From Enterovibrio norvegicus FF-33 (GTDB lineage Bacteria; Pseudomonadota; Gammaproteobacteria; Enterobacterales; Vibrionaceae), in assembly GCF_000286835.2 (NCBI RefSeq), contig NZ_AJYD02000038.1, positions 609,056 to 673,055 of the forward strand: 64,000 bases of DNA, written 5' to 3'. The first letter of the stretch is position 1. Each line of letters opens with the position of its first letter. Of the stretch, positions 45,901 through 54,843 are shown piece by piece. The notes below the pieces were generated by a model, which saw only the letters and a program-made list of their open reading frames with translations, was not told the origin of the DNA and did no database searches. Position numbers and translations under genes: made by a program.

Positions 45901-47540
45901 TCGGTCGCTGTCACCGTGGCGACTAACGTCAATTCCGACACGTCTTCTTCCAGCAGTGAATTCACCGATATTGATACATTAGGTAAGTTGTCATTGGCGC
46001 GACCAACCAAAATCGTATCTGTCGCGGTCGTCTGATTTTCACCATCAGAAGCGGTGACAGATATCGACAAGCTGCGAATATCCAGCTCATCATCTTGAAT
46101 CGCGTTTACACCTGCTTCTGTCAGCTGAACATTGCTACCGGAAATGACAAAGTAGCCGCTGTCATTATTCAACAGTGAGAACGTCAAATCGCCGCCATCG
46201 GCATCTGATGCCGTAAACGTCGCGATCGTTTGACCGACTGATACACTATCTTCCGTCACATCGCTCGCAATCACTGATATGTCAGGAGAGCTGTCGTTCA
46301 CGCGCGTTACCACCACAAGATCGGAAGCACTGGTCTGAAAGTCTCCGTCACTCACCGTAATATTGACGGCAATCGCCTCGATAGACAAAGCGTCGTTATT
46401 AATGGCAGCAACACCTTCCGCAGTCAACGTCACGTTACCGTCCTGTATTGACAGATAGCCATCATCATTGTCAGTGAGGGTAAAGGTGAGAGTATTTCCA
46501 TCTGCGTCATTGGCCGTGTAGGTTGCCAATACCATGCCTTCGGAGACCGCGTCTTCCGTCACATTGACTGCGTCCACAGTGAGAGTAGGCACGTTATCGT
46601 TCACTTTATTCACGGTAATCGTACCGCTGATTTGTTCAACCAAATCACCATCGCTGGCTTCAACGACGATTTCCAACGCATCAAGTCCGAGCGCATCATC
46701 ATTGATGGCGTCCACCCCGATTTGCGTTAGAACGACCTGCCCGTCTTCAATGCGGAAATAACTGGCTTCATTGTTAAGCAAGTTAACCGTCACAGCATCA
46801 TTATTGACATCCGTCGCCGTGATCGTTGCAACTGACTGCCCTTCAGATACCGACTCTTCAGTGACGTTATTCAATGCGAGCGTCACTGCGGGTGCATTAT
46901 TGCCAGAGTCAGAATCTGAAGGATCAGTGGGTTCTGATGACGGAGATGGCTCTGGGTTTGTGGGCACAGGCGTTGGGGACGCAGAGGTGGTAATGTCTGG
47001 CGTTGTAATGGAAGCCGTAGACTCTTCGTTTGCCTCGCTTTGATTCAGACGATCAAGAAAAAATCGTTGTAAGGTAGACAAAGAACCTAGTTGCTGCGTC
47101 GTGAAATTGTTAATAGACAGGGGCTCAACGCTTTGGTTCTCCTCCCCTTTAGCCTCTTGCAATAGCTCTCCCAAACCAGGGCGGCCACTGCCTGCAGCTT
47201 GTACGATCACATTGCCAGCGCCAAAAAACACGGACGAGCTGCTTTGCTCTCCCGCTGCAGGATCCGCGCCTTCTGTTGGGTCATCACCTTCTTCGACACC
47301 ACGCTTCAGGGCATTTACATCGTTGTCAGACTCTGGGGGAGGTTCGAAAAGAAAGCCGCTATTTGGGCCAAGTCGTATCTCACGGTCGCCGTTTTCTTTT
47401 AGCACGGCACCGCCATTTTCGGTCACAAGCACTTCATCGGGCTTCAGCTCTGCATATTGCTCTGCCGCCCTCACACTTCCATCTGCGGCAAAAATCAGTG
47501 CATTGCCTTCAAGTTGTGTAATGATTAATTTGCTTGCCAT
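42915..47540 (-). CDS. LapA-type surface adhesin, type I secreted
   Basis: A 1541-residue cell-surface adhesin. Residues 1-90 resemble the LapA retention module (EGNALIFAADGSVRAAEQY, GGAVLKENGDREIRLGPNS, then a segment ending EGDDPTEGADPAAG). PAAG at 94-97 fits the di-alanine site cut by the periplasmic protease LapG. A Pro/Ser/Thr linker (about 176-213) is followed by six cadherin-like modules of about 100 residues (214-820), each with VTEESVSEG- and GVAAIN-like blocks. A VCBS-like part comes next, then RTX repeats near 965-1060 and 1370-1440, and a C-terminal type I secretion region (GADVFAFLKGDADTFATDVI). No lapD or lapG lies in the window. HlyD and TolC genes are at 62-64 kb. Confidence 0.88.
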   Translation of the reverse strand: MASKLIITQLEGNALIFAADGSVRAAEQYAELKPDEVLVTENGGAVLKENGDREIRLGPNSGFLFEPPPESDNDVNALKRGVEEGDDPTEGADPAAGEQSSSSVFFGAGNVIVQAAGSGRPGLGELLQEAKGEENQSVEPLSINNFTTQQLGSLSTLQRFFLDRLNQSEANEESTASITTPDITTSASPTPVPTNPEPSPSSEPTDPSDSDSGNNAPAVTLALNNVTEESVSEGQSVATITATDVNNDAVTVNLLNNEASYFRIEDGQVVLTQIGVDAINDDALGLDALEIVVEASDGDLVEQISGTITVNKVNDNVPTLTVDAVNVTEDAVSEGMVLATYTANDADGNTLTFTLTDNDDGYLSIQDGNVTLTAEGVAAINNDALSIEAIAVNITVSDGDFQTSASDLVVVTRVNDSSPDISVIASDVTEDSVSVGQTIATFTASDADGGDLTFSLLNNDSGYFVISGSNVQLTEAGVNAIQDDELDIRSLSISVTASDGENQTTATDTILVGRANDNLPNVSISVNSLLEEDVSELTLVATVTATDADNDPITLTLANNESDYFVLTGNEVYLTATGVAAINQDGVDPLTAMSLSVQASDGTYSVVATESVSIDRVNDNDPTITLNVSDAMEESVSEGQVLATIVASDLDSDSLEYSLMTANADWLEIDGDEVRLTADGVAAINDDVAELNSISFSVTADDGDRQSSVDADVTVNRVNDNAPVISLTVNDLTEESVSENDVVATFTVSDADEDALSITLINNDSNYFVLSGTQVLLTATGVAAINSDSADPLLTSMSFSVTANDGTTTTEASATVSVTRIEDIVAADDQDEITALGTITGNVISGLNGDGSDTVHDGVTVTQVSYLGDDYVLSEGSVTIATESGSFTMTDDGNYTYISSIQTQFYASELIAAFDSSNGVTFYGAGLDQNIFLGGNAAAGLDLDTLLNQEIHDDNPAPANTSDDVIDGGNGDDVLYGYGGNDNIEGGNGVDELHGGEGNDILSGGNGKDVLYGDAGNDTLDGGRGGDRLVGGEGDDTLTLGNGPDVVVFESGTDTVNGFKTSNDSSIIKNATSIDTFDELMMEQVGDDTHITLDTGKLILKDIDIDDLDTDNFTFEGAVAGGDYAALVYGFRDEIDQTILTLSGLNTDDTFDYYLYGADGEQVGKGSSTYTGSDVTIEATENTSFRYLVIDNTDVLVEALYGSLETLSLTDEAFIYTVVDSDSNLDQATLTISFDDATSLVATVQTAGLSGEVSGAHIAEGNLVNNDHLTGDWSLSAVSFDGAIYNAAEGIMLIETPYGSLTIYGEDEGTHKKGDFSYQLMTDVTENDVLESFSYELVNDSSGLRFESTLDIRLADNTNEDLSDLVNTTELTGDDNANLLAGHQGDDTISGDAGADHIYGGAGIDVIDAGLGDDLIVGGKGSDSLTGGTGADVFAFLKGDADTFATDVIADFDVAFDKLDLSDLLEGANADNIDDYLVSLSDENGKATLSVASDGENTDQVIVFNDKSLTELSQDVLGIASGSGSEILGRMLEDGLLITHQ

Positions 47541-47740
47541 ATCAACGCCCTCAGCCTTTTCTTAACTCACGGGTTAAACGGTGCAACAAAAAAATAGGTC
47601 GCTAGACGCATTTGCCCATTAGTAACTGTAGCCCATGAATCTCGCTTTTGAGTTATCTGTTAATAATTCAATACTCATGCTAGGCATGAGAAAAGTATGA
47701 GTAAATCAGTCCACTCACACTAACCCTATGATTGAAATAA

Positions 47741-47770
47741 AAAAGGGGATGCTTTCGCATCCCCCCTTTT
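47741..47770 (-). terminator. terminator after putP
   Basis: AAAAGGGGATGC pairs with GCATCCCC and neighbouring bases across TTTC. On the minus strand CCCCTTTTTTATTT follows, about 45 bases after the putP stop. Confidence 0.85.
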
Positions 47771-47813
47771 CTGCTTCATGAATTCTTTTTGAAGAATTCA
47801 ATTCAATGTTGAG

Positions 47814-49310
47814 TTATGGCAGTGTCTTTAAGCTCTGTTCATAATCATCAAATTTTTGCATGACTGTATCCGCTGCACCGCCTGTCATTTTGCTTATCGA
47901 GATAATGGCAACAGAAGCGAAAATGAATCCAGGTACGATTTCGTAGATATCGAAAATGCCGCCCGAGATTTGTTTCCAAACAACCACAGTCACGCCACCG
48001 ATGATAACCCCAGCGAGTGCGCCATTGCGGTTCATATCTTTCCAGAACAAGCTCAACAGCAGCGCAGGACCAAAGGCTGCACCAAATCCTGCCCACGCGT
48101 ATGACACTAAGCCAAGCACCGAACTTTCTGGGTTCATCGCCAGCGCCAATGCCACAACAGAAAGAACAACCACGGCGAAACGACCCACCATGACGACTTC
48201 TTTCGTTGATGCTTGCGGACGGAATACTTGTTTGTAGAAGTCTTCTGCCAATGCCGAAGAGGAAACTAACAATTGTGAATCTGCTGTACTCATCACCGCA
48301 GCCAAGATAGCCGCTAAAAGAATGCCGGCGATCACAGGGTGGAATGCCGCATTCACCAGATACATGAAAATGGTTTCGCCGTCAGCCAGTTCACCGCCAA
48401 GGTGTTGGTCAACATACAAGATTCCCACAAGACCGATCAGCACAGCACCCACCATAGAGATGGCACTCCAAACCACTGCGATATGACGCGCTGTCGTGAT
48501 GTCTTTGTTGGTACGGGTAGCCTGAAAACGCGCCAAAATATGTGGTTGTCCGAAGTAACCCAGCCCCCACGCAACCAAAGAGATGATTGCAATCGCAGAC
48601 AGAGGCTCACCGTTAATGTCATTCCAAAGCGTTAGCAATTCTGGATTTTTCGCTTCCAATGCCCCAGGCAGGTCAGTAAACGCAACGTCCATGGTCGCAA
48701 TTGGCACAATCATCAGGGCCGCAGCCATCAACAAGCCCTGAACCAGATCGGTCCACGATACCGCCAAGAAACCACCGAACAAGGTGTAAGACACCACGCA
48801 CACGGTGCCAACAACAACTGCGGTACTGTAATCAAGGCCGAACACGGTTTCAAACAGCTTGCCACCAGCAACCAGACCAGAGCTGGTGTAGAAAAGGAAG
48901 AACAGCAAAATGAAGAACGCGGAAATGGTTTGCAGTAACTTGGATTTGTCTTCAAAGCGACGCGACAAAAACTCTGGAATGGTCAGCGCATTATCAACTT
49001 CAATACTGTAGGTGCGAAGTCGCTTGGCGCATATCAGCCAGTTTAAGTAAGTGCCTGCTAACAAACCCGCCGCCAGCCACAAGGATTCGATGCCAGCGGC
49101 ATAAGCATAACCCGGTAAACCAAGCAGCAACCAGCCACTCATGTCAGATGCGCCGGCAGAAATAGCCGCAGGCCAAGGGCCCAGCGATCGACCGCCAAGG
49201 AAGTAGTCTTCCGAGCTGGATGTACGTTTGTAGGCATAAATGCCAATGCCAAGCATAAGAACCAGGTACACGATAAACGTGGCGCTGATTGCAACGCTGT
49301 TTTCAATCAT
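47814..49310 (-). CDS. putP: sodium/proline symporter
   Basis: About 498 residues with some 12-13 membrane helices, of the solute:sodium symporter family. Visible are DYFLGGRSLGPWPAAISAGA, SDMSGWLLLGLPG (sodium and proline binding region of PutP), and MSTADSQLLVSSSALAEDFY. Start set at MIENSVAIS after GAGGGAAATAG; upstream codons add a polar tail. It imports proline for the PutA pathway. Last gene of putA / C-terminal fragment / putP, 55 bases after the middle gene, with a terminator behind. Confidence 0.95.
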   Translation of the reverse strand: MIENSVAISATFIVYLVLMLGIGIYAYKRTSSSEDYFLGGRSLGPWPAAISAGASDMSGWLLLGLPGYAYAAGIESLWLAAGLLAGTYLNWLICAKRLRTYSIEVDNALTIPEFLSRRFEDKSKLLQTISAFFILLFFLFYTSSGLVAGGKLFETVFGLDYSTAVVVGTVCVVSYTLFGGFLAVSWTDLVQGLLMAAALMIVPIATMDVAFTDLPGALEAKNPELLTLWNDINGEPLSAIAIISLVAWGLGYFGQPHILARFQATRTNKDITTARHIAVVWSAISMVGAVLIGLVGILYVDQHLGGELADGETIFMYLVNAAFHPVIAGILLAAILAAVMSTADSQLLVSSSALAEDFYKQVFRPQASTKEVVMVGRFAVVVLSVVALALAMNPESSVLGLVSYAWAGFGAAFGPALLLSLFWKDMNRNGALAGVIIGGVTVVVWKQISGGIFDIYEIVPGFIFASVAIISISKMTGGAADTVMQKFDDYEQSLKTLP

Positions 49311-49364
49311 TCTATTTCCCTCAATGCGCGAGCGCCAAAATAAGACGCCCAATTTTTGTTGGTT

Positions 49365-50102
49365 TTAATGTTCACCACTGCCGAGTTCTAACAAGGTGGC
49401 ATTGCCCCCTACAGCAGTAATATTTATGGTTCGCGTTCGCTCTGTAATAAAACGAAGCAGATAGGTTGGCGAGGCCACGATAGGCAGCAGGTCGGCATTG
49501 TTCTCAGCGACAAATTGGACCAACACACCGTCTCGGGCAGCCAAGGTTCGGTTCATTTCAATCAAAAGTGCATCACTGGCCACGGCGGCCACCCCACAAA
49601 GAGGTGCGTCCGCTAAGGCGCTGTCAACGTGATTGAGATCGATCGTGGGCACGAGTCGGTCAGATACGCTTGTTTTGACCAAGTCAGCCAGCAGGGCGTC
49701 TGTGTCGTGACGCAATGCAGCAGGTACAGCCACCAACGCACAGTTTCCTGCAACCAAGGTTGCCGTCAGCTGTCCGGCTAGAGCCGTCAGTGACAAGCTG
49801 TCGTCACCCGTGATCAGGAATAAGCCTCGACCTGCGGTATACAGTTCATTGGTTTCCCCTGTCGGGCCTGGCATATCGTGTACTGGCTCTAACAAAGCTT
49901 CGGCGTGTTGCAAATGAAAACGAATCATTTGTGCGGCGGTTTCAAAAACATCTCCACGCTGTTCTACATTGTCAGCCCAAGCAGTCAGTAACACTCGACG
50001 AGCTGCCACACCCATGCCATTCCACTCTTCCCAGACCGCTAGACTCTGTGCCGCCAAGCGCGTTGTTTCTGTCATATTCTGTATTCCTTGAACCTTGCTC
50101 AT
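49365..50102 (-). CDS. detached PutA C-terminal ALDH-superfamily domain
   Basis: This 245-residue protein resembles the last 200 or so residues of long PutA proteins: MPGPTGETNELYTAGRG, LFLITGDDSLSLTALAGQL, LAARDGVLVQFVAENNAD and the end TERTRTINITAVGGNATLL all have counterparts in E. coli PutA as I recall it. That domain is a non-catalytic ALDH-like fold that helps close the substrate-channelling tunnel. It lacks the catalytic cysteine segment of true aldehyde dehydrogenases. Its ATG overlaps the putA stop by four bases. Often annotated as pyrroline-5-carboxylate dehydrogenase, which is probably misleading. Confidence 0.78.
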   Translation of the reverse strand: MSKVQGIQNMTETTRLAAQSLAVWEEWNGMGVAARRVLLTAWADNVEQRGDVFETAAQMIRFHLQHAEALLEPVHDMPGPTGETNELYTAGRGLFLITGDDSLSLTALAGQLTATLVAGNCALVAVPAALRHDTDALLADLVKTSVSDRLVPTIDLNHVDSALADAPLCGVAAVASDALLIEMNRTLAARDGVLVQFVAENNADLLPIVASPTYLLRFITERTRTINITAVGGNATLLELGSGEH

Positions 50103-53100
50103 GCCACAACCTCCTCTTTGGTGAAGCGGTAGAGATAGTGCGGACCACCCGCTTTCGGACCCGTGCCTGATAGGCCTTGTCCACCAAAGGGTTGCACGCC
50201 AACCACCGCGCCAACTTGATCACGGTTGATATAGCAGTTACCCACTTTTGCGCGTGATTCAATATGCCGATAGGTGTTTTCGTTGCGGCTGTGAACACCC
50301 AGCGTCAACCCAAAGCCTGCATGATTAATGTCATCAATCACACGATCAAGATGATCAGCGTGATAACGCACCACATGGAGAATCGGGCCAAAGTGCTCTT
50401 GAGTCAGCTGTGTAATACTGTTGATTTCAAAGGCCACGGGAGCAATGTAAGTGCCTATTCGCGTTTCACTGCCCATCGGCGCTTTAGCGATGAAGTTGCT
50501 GGTTTTAAATAGCTCATTAACGTGATTTTGCAGCTTTTGCTGCGCTAATTCGTCAATCACTGGACCGACATCGGTGGAATGCAGATAAGGTAAACCTACC
50601 CGCATTTCTGCCATCGCGCCCTTAATCAAACCAATCACGCGATCAGCGACGTCTTGTTGGACATACAACACACGAAGGGCGGAGCAACGCTGCCCTGCAG
50701 AAGCAAATGCTGAACGAATCACATCTCGAGTCACCTGCTCTGGCAATGCAGTGCTGTCCACGATCATGGCATTTTGCCCGCCCGTCTCTGCGATAAATGG
50801 CACCGGAAGCGCGTGACGAGAAGCCAGCGTTTGGTTAATGCGCTGCGCGGTTGGCGTTGAGCCCGTGAAAGCAACCCCCGCAATGCGATCATCACCCGTC
50901 AATGCACTACCTACCACTGCGCCACTGCCCGGAAGCAGGTGGATCACGCCTTTCGGTATGCCCGTTTCCAGCAGTAATTCAATGGTGCGGAATGCAATCA
51001 ACGACGTTTGCTCTGCGGGCTTGGCCACGACGGTATTCCCCGTTACCAAGGCCGCTGAAATTTGACCGATAAATATGGCTAGCGGAAAGTTCCAAGGGCT
51101 AATGCAGGTAAAAACACCTCGGCCTTCACGACGGAGTATCGCCGTCTTGCCATCAAAGCGCGTAAAGGTTTGGAGATCGCTTATCACTTGCTCGGCTTGC
51201 ACTGGGTAGTAACGGAGAAAATCGACCGCTTCGCGCACTTCATCAATGCTGTCATGAATGGTTTTACCCGCTTCACGGTGACAAAGCGCGACCAACTCGC
51301 CCAAGTTCTCTTCCAGCTTGTCCGCAAGTAGAAGTAGGTACTTACCTCTTTCTGCCGTCGGCAAGGTACGCCAAGCTTCTGTGTTGTCAGCAGCAACAGA
51401 AAGTGCAGTATCAACATCATGGGCATTCGCCCAACGAATAACGCCGACGTCAATGCGATGATCATAAGGCGCGACCACGTTGTGCTCACCACCTAACAAG
51501 CGTTCGCCATTGATAATAGGGCCGGCCTGCCATTGCGTGGCCATGAAGCGTTGAACACTGGCATCAAACGTTTGCCATTCGCTTTCAATGTCGATAGCGA
51601 CGCCCTTTGAGTTCCTGCGCGATTCACCGAAAATCTCATTCGGCATAGGAATACGTGGGTTATGAAGCGTTGGGCGTGATGCCAGCATGTCGACAGGATG
51701 CGACGTCAAGTCACTGACTGGGCAACGTGCATCGACCAAACGGTGAACAAACGAACTGTTAGCGCCATTTTCGAGCAAGCGACGAACGAGATACGGCAGA
51801 AGGTCTTTGTGACTGCCTACAGGTGCGTAGATACGGACAGATTGGCCAAACATGGCGTGTGCATGGGCATAAAGCGCATCGCCCATGCCATGAAGACGCT
51901 GGAATTCATAATCATCATGGCAAGCCATGGCATGAATCGCTGCAACGGTTTGGGCGTTATGGCTAGCAAATTGCGGGAAAATTAGGCCACTAACGTGCTG
52001 AGACAGGAGAAACCGGGCACAAGCAAGATACGCAACATCCGTACCCTCTTTGCGGGTGTAGACCGGGTAGCCCGGTAAGCCGTTTTGCTGTGACAGCTTA
52101 ATTTCGCTGTCCCAATACGCCCCTTTGACCAAGCGCATCGGGATCTTGGTGTTGTTTTCGCGAGCTAGAGCGGCAAGCCAAACGATGACAGGGAGAGCAC
52201 GTTTTGAGTAAGCCTGAACAACCAGACCAAACTGTCCCCACCCTTTGATGTGTTCATGGGTGAACAGTTTTTCGAACAGTTTTAGCGACAGCTCAAGGCG
52301 ATCCGCTTCTTCTGCATCAATCGTGATCGCAACATTTAGCTCACGAGCGCGTTTGAGCAACCCCAGCACAGTGTCAAACATCTCGCTCAGAACGCGATCT
52401 TCATTGGCCACTTCATAACGCGGGTGGAGCGCAGAGAGTTTAATCGAAACCGATGGCGTCGGTGCGCCACCCACTTGAAGATGCTGTGCGACTGTTTCAA
52501 TCGCCTGCATGTAGTCATTCAGATATTTCTGCGCATCTTGCGTGGTCAGCGCAGCTTCGCCAAGCATGTCAAAAGAGTATGAAAAACCTTTTTGACGCAG
52601 TGGCTTGCCATTATCCAGCGCTTCATTGATGTTACGACCCAGCACAAACTGGTGTCCCATCACTTTCATTGCTTGATGCATAGCCTGGCGGATCACTGGC
52701 TCAGACATCTTGTTCACAAAGCGGTTTATCACCTTACTGGGACCGCCTTCCTCGCGTTCATCCAAATTGACGACTTTCCCCGTCAACATCAGACCCCACG
52801 TTGAGGCATTAACAAATAACGAGTCAGAGCCTTTAAGATGGGCCTTCCAATCCGCCACGCCTAACTTGTCACGGATCAATGCATCTGCGGTTTTCTTATC
52901 CGGCACTCGCATCAAGGCTTCGGCCAAACACATCAGCAAAATGCCTTCTCGGGTGTCCAGACTGTATTCTAGGAGCAGCGCATCAATCATCTGCACCGCT
53001 TTTTTATCTGCACGCACCCGCTCAATAAGCTCAGTGGCACGTGCTTCTGCTTCACTGCGTTCCTGCGCCGATGGCGTTGCCAACGGAATCAATGATTCAA

Positions 53101-53206
53101 GTAGCGTACTTTCGTCCACGCAGTAGTGGGCAGAAATAGCCGGCCACAGATCTTTCGATGGTTGCTCAAGATAGCTTGGCACCAACACATCGGTCGCTTT
53201 CAACAT
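50099..53206 (-). CDS. putA: bifunctional proline dehydrogenase / P5C dehydrogenase
   Basis: A 1035-residue enzyme that oxidises proline to pyrroline-5-carboxylate (FAD) and then to glutamate (NAD). The proline dehydrogenase barrel spans about 140-470 (SIKLSALHPRYE, TIDAEEADRLE, RLVKGAYWDSEIK). The aldehyde dehydrogenase half spans about 540-1030 (SPWNFPLAIF, FIAETGGQNAMIVD, GQRCSALRVLYV with the catalytic Cys). There is no N-terminal ribbon-helix-helix DNA-binding domain, so it does not repress its own operon as E. coli PutA does. The C-terminal domain is supplied by the next, overlapping gene. Confidence 0.95.
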   Translation of the reverse strand: MLKATDVLVPSYLEQPSKDLWPAISAHYCVDESTLLESLIPLATPSAQERSEAEARATELIERVRADKKAVQMIDALLLEYSLDTREGILLMCLAEALMRVPDKKTADALIRDKLGVADWKAHLKGSDSLFVNASTWGLMLTGKVVNLDEREEGGPSKVINRFVNKMSEPVIRQAMHQAMKVMGHQFVLGRNINEALDNGKPLRQKGFSYSFDMLGEAALTTQDAQKYLNDYMQAIETVAQHLQVGGAPTPSVSIKLSALHPRYEVANEDRVLSEMFDTVLGLLKRARELNVAITIDAEEADRLELSLKLFEKLFTHEHIKGWGQFGLVVQAYSKRALPVIVWLAALARENNTKIPMRLVKGAYWDSEIKLSQQNGLPGYPVYTRKEGTDVAYLACARFLLSQHVSGLIFPQFASHNAQTVAAIHAMACHDDYEFQRLHGMGDALYAHAHAMFGQSVRIYAPVGSHKDLLPYLVRRLLENGANSSFVHRLVDARCPVSDLTSHPVDMLASRPTLHNPRIPMPNEIFGESRRNSKGVAIDIESEWQTFDASVQRFMATQWQAGPIINGERLLGGEHNVVAPYDHRIDVGVIRWANAHDVDTALSVAADNTEAWRTLPTAERGKYLLLLADKLEENLGELVALCHREAGKTIHDSIDEVREAVDFLRYYPVQAEQVISDLQTFTRFDGKTAILRREGRGVFTCISPWNFPLAIFIGQISAALVTGNTVVAKPAEQTSLIAFRTIELLLETGIPKGVIHLLPGSGAVVGSALTGDDRIAGVAFTGSTPTAQRINQTLASRHALPVPFIAETGGQNAMIVDSTALPEQVTRDVIRSAFASAGQRCSALRVLYVQQDVADRVIGLIKGAMAEMRVGLPYLHSTDVGPVIDELAQQKLQNHVNELFKTSNFIAKAPMGSETRIGTYIAPVAFEINSITQLTQEHFGPILHVVRYHADHLDRVIDDINHAGFGLTLGVHSRNENTYRHIESRAKVGNCYINRDQVGAVVGVQPFGGQGLSGTGPKAGGPHYLYRFTKEEVVA

Positions 53207-53409
53207 AAGCAGATTCCTCTCTCCTTGAAACCACGAGGCAGTGGTAAATGTTACTAATATGTTAGATTAGCGACCGATTCTAGGTGTGATATGACGGGGA
53301 GTCTTTCAAAATTCTGCGGCATTATTGCAAAAAACTCCGATGATTAACAAACAGAGAACCACTGCCTTTATCAAGGCATAACAATTTATTTCATATCTAA
53401 TGATTTAGA

Positions 53410-54183
53410 TCAGTGTTGTTGGCGGAAGCGAGATGGCGACATGCCAAAGTATCGGGAGAATGCAGAGGTAAAGCCGCTCTGGGAGGAGAACCCACAGCTG
53501 TCTGATATCTGGGTAAGATTGAGTTCGCTGGTACAAAGCAGTTCTTGTGCAAGGTCAAAGCGTTTTTTCAGCACGTACTGATGCGGCGTCATGCCCACTT
53601 GGGCTTTAAATAGCTGATGGAACTGACTTTCTGCCAGGAATACCGAGCCTGCCATTTGCGCCACACTGATCTTACGGCTGATATGTTGACGGATATAAAG
53701 GTCGATAATATCCATGTTAAGCCGATGACCCTGGCGGCGCGGTGCAAGCTGGTCACGAAAGTGTCGCTCCATGACGCAAAGTAAGGTATCCGCGCAGGCT
53801 CTACCCAATATAAGGTCATCGGGATTGGCGACCATTTCAGCTGTCAACGCTTTCACTAATACCTGCGCTTGGCTATCCAGTTGAAAATACGCGTCGCGCT
53901 GAAACAAGGTATCGACCTTCTGTTTCATGCTCAGCTCACCCATCAGCACCGCATCTGGCAAGTTGATCACCAAAATCTCGTTGTGACCACGCCCAGAGAA
54001 CGCATGAAGCTCGGACTCAGACACCAGGCAACCTTGACCCGGCCCGACAAGACTGCCGCGCCCAGAAAGCTCAAACTCTGTTTGGCCTTGCAACCCAATC
54101 ACTACCTGACGGTAGTCGTGCGCATGCAACGACGGATGGTTGGGTAATGCCATGACTTGCGAGTGCTTCAATTCAGATGCCAT
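53410..54183 (-). CDS. AraC-family regulator, likely of the put operon
   Basis: This 257-residue protein has an N-terminal cupin-like ligand domain (HPSLHAHDYRQVVIGLQGQTEFEL) and C-terminal paired helix-turn-helix motifs (ISVAQMAGSVFLAESQFHQLFK, then LTQISDSCGFSSQSGFTSAFSR read in parts). It lies directly upstream of putA on the same strand with a 200-base gap. Since PutA has no DNA-binding domain here, this regulator is the best local candidate for proline-dependent control. The assignment is from context. Confidence 0.82.
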   Translation of the reverse strand: MASELKHSQVMALPNHPSLHAHDYRQVVIGLQGQTEFELSGRGSLVGPGQGCLVSESELHAFSGRGHNEILVINLPDAVLMGELSMKQKVDTLFQRDAYFQLDSQAQVLVKALTAEMVANPDDLILGRACADTLLCVMERHFRDQLAPRRQGHRLNMDIIDLYIRQHISRKISVAQMAGSVFLAESQFHQLFKAQVGMTPHQYVLKKRFDLAQELLCTSELNLTQISDSCGFSSQSGFTSAFSRYFGMSPSRFRQQH

Positions 54184-54843
54184 AGGATAATGATAGATGA
54201 CTTAACTGCTTCTATTCTGCCACGCTATCCCTGAAAACAAGAAGTAAAATCGCTACGGAAAGATGATCAAGAGATGGTCAAACTACGGGCAATGTCATTT
54301 GGATTGTGATTTTGTGCATGATCTCAACAAAATTTGGCTGTAGATCTCAGTGGCATTCAAGTTCACGAATCAAAGACCAAATAGGGAAAAATCATTAATC
54401 ACATAAAAACAAAAACTTAAATTAGTTTAAGTTGAATGTAGTGGCAAATACATCGCTTGATCATGCTTTCGATACTTTCTTGTCATGATCACGCCATGAT
54501 CATCGTTCCGATGAAAAAGATCCTTCGTTTTTCATATTCACGTTAAGCATCCCGCGGAATTAACATTATTTCCCAAAACGTCAAAATTATGACGCCAAAT
54601 AATAATTATGCGTCAATAATTACCTTATTCTATCCATCATTAAGTGAGCATCACCCTCTATTTATGGCTTAATCTAAATAAGGGTAAAAATTACTGAGCT
54701 ATTAATCAAAAGATAGAGATTGATTAATAACGATAAGCATCAAATAATGAGTAACATGGACGAGCTAAATAGCACATACGTGTTAATCTAGCTATTTGGG
54801 ACAAAGCTTTTCTATTGAAATTCTGAGAATAAGCAAGGGACAT
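54184..54843. promoter_or_regulatory. AT-rich divergent region with three TGATCA sites
   Basis: This 660-base region separates the AraC gene and the coiled-coil/PEGA gene. It holds TGATCATG at 54458-54465 and CATGATCA at 54484-54491 and 54495-54502. The last two are spaced 11 bases, one helical turn, as expected for stacked regulator binding. A further inverted pair around 54583-54617 (TTATGACGC / GCGTCAATAA) is imperfect. No gene is supported. Confidence 0.4.

Noticed and set aside
42920-47500. Several plus-strand open frames of 60-150 codons inside the adhesin gene
   Set aside because: They have no ribosome sites, are low complexity (serine, threonine, proline) and mirror the repetitive modules on the coding strand.
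49365-50102. Independent pyrroline-5-carboxylate dehydrogenase
   Set aside because: It is too short for an aldehyde dehydrogenase, has no catalytic cysteine or glutamate segment, and matches the non-catalytic C-terminal domain of long PutA proteins instead.
53207-53409. CRP site in the putA promoter region
   Set aside because: Partial TGTGA-like and GATCA-like words occur, but no pair with correct spacing on both arms was found.
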